Source of the DNA: Acidobacteriota bacterium
GTDB lineage: Bacteria > Acidobacteriota > Terriglobia > 2-12-FULL-54-10
DNA: 32,534 bases
Assembly (NCBI GenBank): GCA_022567475.1
Contig: JADFGZ010000006.1
Coordinates: 1 to 32,534 of the forward strand
Direction: 5' to 3'
Part shown: piece after piece, positions 8,188-15,640 of the stretch
How the letters are laid out: each line of letters begins with the position of its first letter
Numbering within the stretch: the stretch's first letter is position 1
Translations under genes and position numbers: made by a program
Notes under the pieces: model-generated
What the model was told of the DNA's origin: nothing
The model's database searches: none
The model's input: the letters and a program-made list of their open reading frames with translations, nothing else

Positions 8188-9429
8188 TTGGCCAAACGAG
8201 TTGTCGTTACAGGAGTGGGCTTGGTCTCGGCTTTAGGGGTCGGGACGGAACAGACTTGGCAAGCTGTTCTACAAGGCCAGCCGGGCATCGCGCCCATCAC
8301 GCACTTTGATACAACGCAATTTTCCTGCAAAATAGCCGGTGAAGTCAAAGGGTTCGACCCGCTCCAGTTTATTGCAAAAAAAGAAGTGAAAAAGATGGGG
8401 CTGTTTATTCAGTATGCCCTGCCAGCCTCCGATTTTGCCCTGCAACAAGCAGGCCTGAAAATTACCCCCTCGATTGCCGAGCGCACGGGAGTTTTTATTG
8501 GCTCAGGGATCGGAGGGTTTGATGTGATTGAGCGCGAGCACAGCGCTCTGCTGGCTGGGGGGCCGCGAAAGATTTCGCCTTTTTTCATTCCGGCCACCAT
8601 CGTGAATCTGGCGGCGGGGCAGGTTTCTATCCGGCACGGCGCCAAGGGTCCGAACTCCGCTCCCTGTACCGCCTGCTCCTCCGGCGCTCACGCCGTCGGG
8701 GATGCCTTCAAGCTGATTTCCCGTTGTGAGGCGGACGTCATGATCTGCGGCGGCACAGAGGCCGCCATTACTCCGCTGTCGGTTGGCGGTTTCGCTTCCA
8801 TGCGTGCTCTCTCCACCCGCAACGACGAGCCGGCCCGGGCCAGCCGCCCCTTCGACAAAACCCGGGATGGATTCATCATCGGCGAGGGCGCCGGCATTCT
8901 GGTGCTGGAGGACCTGGAGTTTGCCCGCAAGCGCGGAGCCCGCATTCTGGCCGAGGTGGTCGGCTACGGCATGTCCGGAGATGCTTTTCATATCACTCAG
9001 CCCTCCGAAAACGGTGACGGCGCCTACCGGGTGATGAGCAACACGCTGGCCGACGCCCAGGTGAGCCCGGAGCAAGTGAAGTGCATCAATGCCCACGGCA
9101 CCTCGACGCCGTTTAACGACAAGCTGGAAACGATGGCGATCCGGCGCTTGTTCGGAGAGCACGCTGATCAAGTGGCTGTCAGCTCCACCAAGTCCATGAC
9201 AGGACACTTGCTCGGCGGGGCCGGAGGATTGGAAGCCGGCTTTGCCGTGCTGACCCTCCGGGATCAAATCATCCCCCCGACCATCAATTACGAAACGCCG
9301 GACCCGGAATGCGACCTCGATTATGTTCCCAACCAAGCCCGCCCGAGCCAACTGGAATATGTCCTCAGCAACTCCTTCGGATTTGGAGGGACCAACGCCT
9401 CCTTGCTGTTTAAGCGCTACGCGGAGTAA
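8188..9429 (+). CDS. fabF: Beta-ketoacyl-ACP synthase II
   Basis: Condensing enzyme of fatty-acid elongation. The frame could be read from 8107, but the TTG at 8188 is the better start: AAGGAG lies 8 bases upstream and the product becomes 413 residues. With that start, the catalytic residues fall at Cys163 (CTACSSG), His303 (NAHGTSTP), Lys335 and His340 (KSMTGH), the same numbers as the Escherichia coli FabF active site. The N-terminal RVVVTGVGLVSALG and C-terminal NSFGFGGTNASLLF segments are typical. It follows acpP, so elongation and its carrier are encoded together. A TTG start may keep translation modest. I see no sign of an inactive chain-length-factor homologue. Confidence 0.96.
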   Translation: MAKRVVVTGVGLVSALGVGTEQTWQAVLQGQPGIAPITHFDTTQFSCKIAGEVKGFDPLQFIAKKEVKKMGLFIQYALPASDFALQQAGLKITPSIAERTGVFIGSGIGGFDVIEREHSALLAGGPRKISPFFIPATIVNLAAGQVSIRHGAKGPNSAPCTACSSGAHAVGDAFKLISRCEADVMICGGTEAAITPLSVGGFASMRALSTRNDEPARASRPFDKTRDGFIIGEGAGILVLEDLEFARKRGARILAEVVGYGMSGDAFHITQPSENGDGAYRVMSNTLADAQVSPEQVKCINAHGTSTPFNDKLETMAIRRLFGEHADQVAVSSTKSMTGHLLGGAGGLEAGFAVLTLRDQIIPPTINYETPDPECDLDYVPNQARPSQLEYVLSNSFGFGGTNASLLFKRYAE

Positions 9430-9443
9430 AGGCACAAGCCTTT
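9428..9443 (+). terminator. Weak hairpin after fabF
   Basis: AAAGGC and GCCTTT form a 6-bp stem around ACAA, starting inside the fabF stop codon. Only a very short T stretch follows, so termination would be partial at best between fabF and etfB. Confidence 0.25.
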
Positions 9444-9473
9444 TGCTCGTCTAAATCAATTGGGAAAACCCCT

Positions 9474-10253
9474 ATGAAAATCATGGTTTGTATCAAACAA
9501 GTTCCCGCCAAGGACTCGACCTTGCGTCTGACGGAGGATTCCACCTGGATTCGGGAACAAGACTTGAGTTACGAAATCAATGAGCCGGACGCCTACGCTC
9601 TGGAAGAGGCCTTGCGGTTGAAGGAGAAACACGGCGGCGAGGTGGTCGTCTGCAGCGTGGGGCCGGACCGTGTCCAGCAGGTGATCCGGGAGGCTTTGGC
9701 TAAAGGCGCCGACCGCGCCATCCATCTTGTGGCGGATGGCGGCTCGCGGCTGGACAGCTACCCCGCGGCCCGGCTGATGGCCGAGGCGGTGCGCCGGGAA
9801 GGATTTGATCTGATCTGCACGGGGCTGCAATCCGATGACCTCGGTTTTGCCCAAACCGGCGTCGTGCTTGCCGAGTTGTTAGGATTGCCTCATGCCACCA
9901 TTATTATGGAAGTGCAGGCCGAAGACGGGCGGTTGAAGGTGAAGCGGGAACTGGAAGGTGGATGGTTCCAGTGGGTCCAGATGCCGCTGCCCGCTCTGCT
10001 GACGATCCAGTCCGGCATCAACAAGCTGCGGTATGCCACGCTGAAGGGCATCAAGCAGGCTAAATCGAAGGAAATCCGCCGCGTCATAGCCACCGAGTTG
10101 GGTTTGAAGGCGGAAGAGCTGGCTGGCAGACAGAAGCTCCACCGCGTTTATGTGCCGGTCAAAACCAAGCAGACCGAGTTCATCGACGGCTCACCCAAAG
10201 AGGCCGCCGCCAAACTGGTGGAGAAGCTGCAACGCGACGCCCGGGTGCTGTGA
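9474..10253 (+). CDS. etfB: Electron transfer flavoprotein, beta subunit
   Basis: 259 residues, the normal length for EtfB/FixA. The N-terminus MKIMVCIKQVPAKDSTLRL and the internal EINEPDAYALEEALRLKEK are hallmarks, followed by the AMP-binding core (VCSVGPDRVQQVIREALAKGADRAI) and the QSDDLGFAQTGVVLAELLG segment. EtfB pairs with EtfA to carry single electrons from acyl-CoA dehydrogenases and related flavoenzymes to ETF-quinone oxidoreductase. The gene is followed by etfA after 64 bases and, past a hicBA pair, by the oxidoreductase, so the complete route to the quinone pool is encoded here. Nothing suggests a bifurcating Etf: the partner encoded nearby is the simple dehydrogenase-linked oxidoreductase. 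Confidence 0.95.
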   Translation: MKIMVCIKQVPAKDSTLRLTEDSTWIREQDLSYEINEPDAYALEEALRLKEKHGGEVVVCSVGPDRVQQVIREALAKGADRAIHLVADGGSRLDSYPAARLMAEAVRREGFDLICTGLQSDDLGFAQTGVVLAELLGLPHATIIMEVQAEDGRLKVKRELEGGWFQWVQMPLPALLTIQSGINKLRYATLKGIKQAKSKEIRRVIATELGLKAEELAGRQKLHRVYVPVKTKQTEFIDGSPKEAAAKLVEKLQRDARVL

Positions 10254-10317
10254 GGAGTTGCCGCTGGTGAATCCCCCGTTTTGGACTCAACCGGTGCAGC
10301 AATAAAAAAGAGGAACC

Positions 10318-11310
10318 ATGAGTGACGCCATTTTAGCAGTAATGGAACAGCAGGAAGGGAAGCTGAACCGCATGAGCTGGGAGGCCCTGGCGGCTGCCCA
10401 GCGGATTGGGGATGAGCTGTCCAAACCCGTAGAGGCCTTGGTGCTGGGGGAGGGAGTTCGCGCGATTGCCGACGAGGTAGCCGCCAGCAAGCTGGCTTGC
10501 GTCCGGCTCCTGGAAGACCCTTTGCTGAAGGAGTACACTCCGGATGCGTATTGCCTTGCCCTCCGCGAGATCATTGCGGCCGAAAAGCCTTATCTGGTTC
10601 TGTTGCCGCACACATATCAAGTCCGCGATTTCGCCCCGAAGCTCGCGTCCGGGATCGAGCGGTCATTTCTGAGCGACTGTATCGGGTACCGCGTAGAAGA
10701 CGGCAGTCTGGTTTTTACTCGGCAGCTCTTTCAAGGAAAGATGAATGCAGACATATCGTTCACGGGCGATCCGCCTTATTTTGTCTCCGTGCAAGCCGGA
10801 AGTTTTCGGGCAGACCAAGTGGCTACGGGCGGGCAGCCGGCTGCCGTCGAGAGTTTTTCCTCCAAGATCGAATCCGGCAAGGTGCGCACCCAGCCGCTGG
10901 AAAAGTTCCAAGAGGCCAAGCGCACGGTTGATCTAACTCAGGCGGAGATCATTGTCGCGGCAGGCCGGGGGATCAAGGAGCAGGAGAATCTTGCGCTGAT
11001 TCAGAAACTGGCCGACGCACTCGGCGCGGAGGTCGGCGGGTCGCGGCCCATCTGCGACAACGGCTGGCTCCCGATGGAGCGCCAGATCGGCAGCTCCGGG
11101 CAAACCGTTGCTCCCAAGCTGTACTTGGCGCTGGGAATCTCCGGGGCCATCCAGCACCTGGTGGGGATGAAAGGCGCCCGCACCATCGTCGCCGTCAATA
11201 AAGACCAGAACGCGCCGATCTTTGAGGTGGCCGATTATGGAATCGTCGGTAACCTGTTTGACGTGGTTCCGGCCTTGATTGAGGAAATCAACAAAGCCAA
11301 AGGGCAGTAA
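10318..11310 (+). CDS. etfA: Electron transfer flavoprotein, alpha subunit
   Basis: 330 residues. The N-terminal domain is the divergent AANH-like half of EtfA, and the C-terminal FAD-binding domain (about 200-330) is clear: GGSRPICDNGWLP, then RQIGSSGQTVAPKLYLALGI, SGAIQHLVGM and AVNKDQNAPIFEVADYGIVG, ending in the usual DVVPALIEEI helix. The ATG is preceded by GAGGAA. With EtfB it forms the heterodimer that shuttles electrons to the membrane quinone reductase encoded downstream. A HicBA toxin-antitoxin module begins 68 bases after the stop and separates it from that partner. Confidence 0.95.
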   Translation: MSDAILAVMEQQEGKLNRMSWEALAAAQRIGDELSKPVEALVLGEGVRAIADEVAASKLACVRLLEDPLLKEYTPDAYCLALREIIAAEKPYLVLLPHTYQVRDFAPKLASGIERSFLSDCIGYRVEDGSLVFTRQLFQGKMNADISFTGDPPYFVSVQAGSFRADQVATGGQPAAVESFSSKIESGKVRTQPLEKFQEAKRTVDLTQAEIIVAAGRGIKEQENLALIQKLADALGAEVGGSRPICDNGWLPMERQIGSSGQTVAPKLYLALGISGAIQHLVGMKGARTIVAVNKDQNAPIFEVADYGIVGNLFDVVPALIEEINKAKGQ

Positions 11311-11378
11311 AAGCTCCTGAGCCGGGGGCGCAGTCGCCGGGCAACCGTGCTAAAGTATATGACTTAGGGAGAAGCGCT

Positions 11379-11591
11379 GTGGAATTCCAGGATTACAAGA
11401 TTGTTTTGTATCGCCAGGAAGATGGAGCATGGGTAGCAGAAGTCCCGGCCATTTCGGGCTGTTATGCGCTGATGCCAACTCGGGAAAAAGCGCTTGCAGA
11501 GTTGTCCAAAGTTTTCCAGATGATCTCAGAAGAATACCGCGAAAAAGACTTGCCCCTTCCAGCAGATACCACTGAAATCGTGCATGCCTAG
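11379..11591 (+). CDS. hicB: HicB-family antitoxin
   Basis: 70 residues, starting at GTG with a GGGAG site upstream. It has the partial RNase H-like fold of HicB antitoxins: a beta strand (YKIVLYRQEDGAWVAEVP), the conserved turn AISGCYA, and a helix after TREKALAELSKVF. There is no obvious C-terminal DNA-binding domain at this length, so autoregulation may be through the complex or absent. It overlaps the toxin gene by 8 bases, so antitoxin is translated first. The pair is inserted between etfA and the ETF-quinone oxidoreductase gene. It is a different lineage from the second HicB at 20310. Confidence 0.85.
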   Translation: MEFQDYKIVLYRQEDGAWVAEVPAISGCYALMPTREKALAELSKVFQMISEEYREKDLPLPADTTEIVHA

Positions 11592-11799
11592 TGCTACAGC
11601 GCGCGAATTCCAAAAGGTGGCTCACAAGCTCGGGTTTTTCCATACGCGGCAAGTTGGCAGTCACGAACGTTGGAACCATGCGGATGGTCGTGCCGTAACC
11701 ATTCCCCTTCACGGCGGTCGCGAGATCGGTTCGCTACTCTTCTTCAAAATCCTGCGCCAAATGAGAATTAGCCTAGAGGAATTCCAGAAACATCGCTAA
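11584..11799 (+). CDS. hicA: HicA-family mRNA interferase toxin
   Basis: 71 residues with the double-stranded RNA-binding-like fold of HicA. The catalytic His is His27 in the conserved GSHERW motif, followed by the second strand VTIPLHGGREI and the final LFFKILRQMRISLEEF helix. HicA toxins cleave mRNA and are held by HicB. The ATG lies within the last codons of hicB (8-base overlap). The residues needed for activity are all present, so the toxin is probably functional. The antitoxin-first order is the common alternative to hicA-hicB. Confidence 0.88.
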   Translation: MPSATAREFQKVAHKLGFFHTRQVGSHERWNHADGRAVTIPLHGGREIGSLLFFKILRQMRISLEEFQKHR

Positions 11800-11851
11800 A
11801 AAGCTGGATGAAAGGCACGCAAGTTTCTATTGCTAGAATGGAGCCGCGACC

Positions 11852-13606
11852 GTGGAGCACGAGCAACTAGAAGCAGATGTAGTGATTGTGGGCGCCGGTC
11901 CCGCCGGGCTGGCAACGGCCTTGCGCCTGGCTCAGCTCATCGAGCAGCACAACGCTGAGATCGATTCCGGAGCCCGCAAGGGCGAGAAACTTTCCGCCGA
12001 GGAAGTTTACTTGTTCGAAAAGGGCCGGGAGATCGGCTCGCATCTGCTCTCCGGCGCCGTGATCGATCCGCGAGGCTTGCGGGAGCTGCTGCCTGACTTT
12101 GACCCGCAGAGTTCCTCTGAGCCGAAATCGTGGCTGACACCCGTGCTGCAGGATTCGGTTTACTTTCTCACGGAGCGGAGCCAATGGAAGCTCCCCGTCA
12201 CTCCTCCGTTTCTTCATAACCACGGCAACTTCGTTACCTCGCTCAACCGTCTGGGACGGTGGCTGGGAGAGAAGGTCGAGGCGGCTGGGGTCAGCGTCTT
12301 TGCCGGGTTTGCCGGCAAGCAGATGCTCTACGAAGAGGGGCGCGTCGTGGGAGTGCGCACCGATGACAAGGGCCTGGATCGCGAAGGGAAGCCGAAGAGC
12401 AACTTCGAGCCCGGCTACGACCTGCGTGCCAAGGTAACGGTGTTGGCCGAAGGCCCGCGCGGATCGCTCGCCAAGCAACTGATCGGTCAGAGGAAGCTCG
12501 ATCAGGGGAGCAATCCGCAGACCTATGCGGTCGGTATCAAGGAGTTGTGGGAAATTCCCGAAGGACGCATCGAGCCGGGCACTGTGATCCATACGGCGGG
12601 CTGGCCGCTGACCTCGGCGCAGTATGGCGGCGGCTGGCTGTACGCCCTTCCGGAGGGAAGAGTCTCGCTGGGGTTGGTCTCCGGGCTCGACTATACGGAC
12701 CCGATGTTTGATTCGCATGAAGCCTTCCAACGCTACAAGACGCACCCGCTCTTTCGCCGTATTTTGGAAGACGGCAAGATGCTCAAGTACGGCGCCAAAG
12801 CCATCCCAGAGGGCGGCTGGTTCGCTTTGCCCCAGCTCGCCACCGACGGCGCGCTGCTGGTGGGCGACAGCGCCGGGTTCCTGAACTCCCAGCGGCTGAA
12901 GGGGATTCACCTGGCCATCAAGAGCGGCATGCTGGCGGCGGAGACGGTCCTTGAAGCGCTGCGACGGAACGACTTTTCAGAGAACAGTCTTTCTGATTAT
13001 GTTCGCCGCGTGGAGAGCAGTTGGGTGAAGGAAGAGTTGTGGAAGACGCGGAACTATCATCAGGGATTTGAGGGGGGAATGCTCCGCGGAGCTTTCCATG
13101 CGGGGCTCCAGATGTTTACCGGCGGACGGGGGCTGCGCGACCGCTACAGCAACCGTGCGGGACATGAGCGGCTTCGCAAGTTACAGAACGGCAAGTTACA
13201 GAATGGCGAGTTACAGAATGGAAAGCTACAGAATGACAAGCCGCACAACGGCGCGGCCAGCCCCGAGCGGCCCAGCTTTTCGCCCGATGGCAAGCTGACG
13301 TTTGACAAACTCACCGACGTCTACCACTCCTCCACCAAGCACGAGGAGGACCAGCCTTGCCACCTGCTGATCGCCGATACCAATATCTGCAACAACCGCT
13401 GCACGGTGGAGTACGGCAACCCCTGCCGGTTTTTCTGCCCCGCCGACGTCTACGAAATGGTGGAGGGGAAGGACGGCCATCCGCAAATCCATCTGAACCC
13501 ATCCAACTGCGTGCACTGCAAAACTTGCGATATTATGGACCCGTACCAGATCATTACCTGGGTGCCCCCCGAAGGCGGGGGCGGCCCGAACTACGAGAAT
13601 TTGTAG
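11852..13606 (+). CDS. Electron transfer flavoprotein-ubiquinone oxidoreductase
   Basis: 584-residue membrane-associated flavoprotein that passes electrons from EtfAB to quinone. The FAD fold starts at once (DVVIVGAGPAGLATALRLA). The body carries the family's FEKGREIGSHLLSGAVIDPR, GVRTDDKG and GDSAGFLNSQRLKGIHLAIK segments. The C-terminal ferredoxin-like domain has cluster ligands in NPCRFFCPADVYE and NCVHCKTCDI and ends with the diagnostic PPEGGGGPNYENL. Start is GTG at 11852 with GGAG about 9 bases upstream; the ATG at 11838 is out of frame. An unusual feature is a five-unit 15-base repeat (13178-13252) encoding KLQNG-type pentapeptides just before the cluster domain. All partner genes (etfB, etfA) are directly upstream apart from hicBA. 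Confidence 0.95.
   Translation: MEHEQLEADVVIVGAGPAGLATALRLAQLIEQHNAEIDSGARKGEKLSAEEVYLFEKGREIGSHLLSGAVIDPRGLRELLPDFDPQSSSEPKSWLTPVLQDSVYFLTERSQWKLPVTPPFLHNHGNFVTSLNRLGRWLGEKVEAAGVSVFAGFAGKQMLYEEGRVVGVRTDDKGLDREGKPKSNFEPGYDLRAKVTVLAEGPRGSLAKQLIGQRKLDQGSNPQTYAVGIKELWEIPEGRIEPGTVIHTAGWPLTSAQYGGGWLYALPEGRVSLGLVSGLDYTDPMFDSHEAFQRYKTHPLFRRILEDGKMLKYGAKAIPEGGWFALPQLATDGALLVGDSAGFLNSQRLKGIHLAIKSGMLAAETVLEALRRNDFSENSLSDYVRRVESSWVKEELWKTRNYHQGFEGGMLRGAFHAGLQMFTGGRGLRDRYSNRAGHERLRKLQNGKLQNGELQNGKLQNDKPHNGAASPERPSFSPDGKLTFDKLTDVYHSSTKHEEDQPCHLLIADTNICNNRCTVEYGNPCRFFCPADVYEMVEGKDGHPQIHLNPSNCVHCKTCDIMDPYQIITWVPPEGGGGPNYENL
13178..13252 (+). repeat. 15-bp coding minisatellite in the ETF-QO gene
   Basis: Five tandem 15-base units encode KLQNG, KLQNG, ELQNG, KLQND and KPHNG at residues 443-467. 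The first four units differ by one to three bases from each other; the last has drifted more. It lies in the linker between the flavin domain and the iron-sulfur domain and keeps frame, so unit gain or loss would be tolerated. Confidence 0.9.
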
Positions 13607-13667
13607 TTTTGTGGGAAGATACATCGATTCAAACTCTCCCAAGGAATAAAATTGCCGGCGGCCCTCC

Positions 13668-14114
13668 GTGAAAAAAAACTTTCGCCAGGGACAGATTTTT
13701 AACCTGATTCGCAGCCAGCCCATCCATACGCAGGAAGAGCTTTCGCTCGCCCTCAAGAAACTCGGCATTGACGTGACGCAGGTGACGCTCTCGCGCGACA
13801 TGCGGGAGATCGGTCTGGTTAAGACTCCGCAAGGGTATCGGGAAGCGCAGGAAGCCGCCGTAGCGGGTGAGGGTAATACAGGAGCTCTGAAACATGCGGT
13901 CGAGGAGTTTGTGCGGGACGTGCAGACCGCCCAAAACATCGTCATTATCCGGACGGACTCTGGCAGCGCGAGCCCGCTAGCCGAAGCGCTGGATAATGGG
14001 GACTGGCCGGAAATTGTGGGCACTCTCGCCGGCGACAATACAGTGTTTGCCGTCGCGCCCAACTCCAAGCAGGCACTGAAGGCCAAAGAGAGGCTGCTGG
14101 CTCTGTTGCGGTAG
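13668..14114 (+). CDS. argR: Arginine repressor
   Basis: 148 residues. The N-terminal winged helix (FRQGQIFNLIRSQPIHTQEE, then VTQVTLSRDMREIGLVK) carries the SR of the recognition helix typical of ArgR/AhrC. The C-terminal hexamerisation and arginine-binding domain ends with PEIVGTLAGDNTVFAVAP. The usual ligand motif is GDDT; here the second Asp is Asn, which could alter arginine affinity. Start is GTG at 13668, immediately before a run of Lys codons; the ribosome site is poor. No arginine biosynthesis gene is in the window, so its targets must be elsewhere. It sits 61 bases after the ETF-QO gene and before a strong promoter that drives tldD. Confidence 0.92.
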   Translation: MKKNFRQGQIFNLIRSQPIHTQEELSLALKKLGIDVTQVTLSRDMREIGLVKTPQGYREAQEAAVAGEGNTGALKHAVEEFVRDVQTAQNIVIIRTDSGSASPLAEALDNGDWPEIVGTLAGDNTVFAVAPNSKQALKAKERLLALLR

Positions 14115-14130
14115 GTCTTCAGCGCCTATT

Positions 14131-14159
14131 TTGACGCGCTGAGAGCCGGATGCTATAGT
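14131..14159 (+). promoter_or_regulatory. Near-consensus sigma-70 promoter for tldD-pmbA
   Basis: TTGACG (14131-14136), 17 bases, TATAGT (14154-14159), each a 5/6 match. Transcription would start near 14166, about 24 bases before the tldD ATG. AGCGC (14121-14125) and GCGCT (14136-14140) form an inverted repeat around the -35 box that could be a repressor site. Confidence 0.7.
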
Positions 14160-14189
14160 GTTTTGACTGTTTATTGAAAGGGCGGGATT

Positions 14190-15620
14190 ATGCAACGCGA
14201 ACGGAAGTTTTTCGAAGAAAAATACGGCATCACCGAAGCGGATTTGGAAAAGTACCTCGGGGCGGCGCTCTCTGCGGGCGGGGAATACGCTGATCTGTAC
14301 TTCGAGTATCAGGAGAGCACCTCCATCTCCCTGGATGAGTCCCTGGTCAAAGGGGCGACCCAGGGTGTATCCGCCGGATGCGGCGTTCGCGTCCTTTCCG
14401 GCGAGCGGACCGGCTATGCCTACACCGACGACCTGTCGAGCGACAAGATTCTGAAGGCGGCCCAGGTCGCTGCCCATATTTCGAACGGCCCGGCCCGTGT
14501 CTCAACCGTTGGACTTTCCGAATTGCAACTCTCCCGCAGCCTCTATCCCGTGGTCACCGCTCCGACCGATATTGAGATCGCCGCCAAGCTGGACCTGGTT
14601 TTGCGGGCCGACAAAGCAGCTCGCGCCCATGACAATCGAATCACGCAGGTGCGGGTCGGCTATGCCGATGAGGTGCGCCACGTCCTCACCGTTGCTTCCG
14701 ACGGCGGCGTCACCAGCGATTACCAGCCCCTGGCGCGCATCAGCGTCTTCTGCCTGGCGCAGGAAGGCAAGATGACGCAGCGCGGATTCAGCGGCGGAGG
14801 CGGCCGCGTGGAGTTGAAGTTTTTCCTGGAGGATAAAACCCCGGAGTACTTCGCGGAGGAGGCAGCCCGGCAGGCGATTGTCCAGTTGTCCGCCGTCGAT
14901 GCGCCCGCCGGTGAGATGGAAGTAGTGCTGGGGCCGGGATGGCCTGGAATTCTGCTGCATGAGGCCATAGGGCACGGCCTGGAAGCGGACTTCAACCGCA
15001 AGAAGACCTCGGCCTTTAGCGGGCTCATCGGACAGAAGGTCGCCAGCGAGCTTTGCACGGTGGTGGACGACGGCACCCTCCCTTCGCGGCGCGGCTCGCT
15101 CAACGTAGACGATGAGGGGACGCCCACATCGCAGACCGTTCTGATTGAAAAAGGCGTTTTGCGCGGATATCTCCAGGACAAGCTCAGCGGGCGGCTGACC
15201 GGCGCATCGCTGACAGGAAACGGGCGGCGGGAAAGCTACGCCGACATCCCCATGCCCCGCATGACCAACACCTTTATGCTGGCGGGCGAGTCCGAACCGG
15301 AGGATATTATCCGCTCCGTGCGGCGGGGCCTCTATGCGGTGCAGTTCGGCGGAGGGCAGGTGGACATCACCAACGGAAAGTTTGTCTTTTCGGCATCGGA
15401 GGCATACTTGATTGAGGACGGCAAAGTGACACGCCCGGTTCGCAACGCCACCTTGATTGGAAGCGGTCCTGAAGTGCTGAAGCACGTTTCCATGGTCGGC
15501 CACGACCTTGCCTTGGACGAAGGCATCGGCACTTGCGGCAAGAACGGCCAGACCATTCCGGTAGGCGTCGGCATTCCCACCATCAAGATAGACCGGCTGA
15601 CGGTCGGCGGAACCGGATGA
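14190..15620 (+). CDS. tldD: TldD metalloprotease subunit
   Basis: 476 residues, the usual TldD length. It carries the HExxxH zinc motif at 257-262 (LLHEAIGHGLEADF) and the third ligand candidate Cys449 (GTCGKNGQ). TldD and TldE form a heterodimer whose inner chamber degrades unfolded or modified peptides; known roles include microcin B17 maturation and CcdA antitoxin turnover in Escherichia coli. The ATG follows GAAAGGGCGGG. pmbA/tldE starts 20 bases downstream, so the heterodimer is produced from one transcript starting at the promoter at 14131. No RiPP precursor gene of a known class is seen next to it, which favours the housekeeping role. Confidence 0.95.
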   Translation: MQRERKFFEEKYGITEADLEKYLGAALSAGGEYADLYFEYQESTSISLDESLVKGATQGVSAGCGVRVLSGERTGYAYTDDLSSDKILKAAQVAAHISNGPARVSTVGLSELQLSRSLYPVVTAPTDIEIAAKLDLVLRADKAARAHDNRITQVRVGYADEVRHVLTVASDGGVTSDYQPLARISVFCLAQEGKMTQRGFSGGGGRVELKFFLEDKTPEYFAEEAARQAIVQLSAVDAPAGEMEVVLGPGWPGILLHEAIGHGLEADFNRKKTSAFSGLIGQKVASELCTVVDDGTLPSRRGSLNVDDEGTPTSQTVLIEKGVLRGYLQDKLSGRLTGASLTGNGRRESYADIPMPRMTNTFMLAGESEPEDIIRSVRRGLYAVQFGGGQVDITNGKFVFSASEAYLIEDGKVTRPVRNATLIGSGPEVLKHVSMVGHDLALDEGIGTCGKNGQTIPVGVGIPTIKIDRLTVGGTG

Positions 15621-15640
15621 CCGTGTAATTGTGTGAGTAT

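Noticed and set aside
8503-9435. 310-codon minus-strand frame
   Set aside because: Antisense of fabF, whose active-site residues are all in place on the plus strand.
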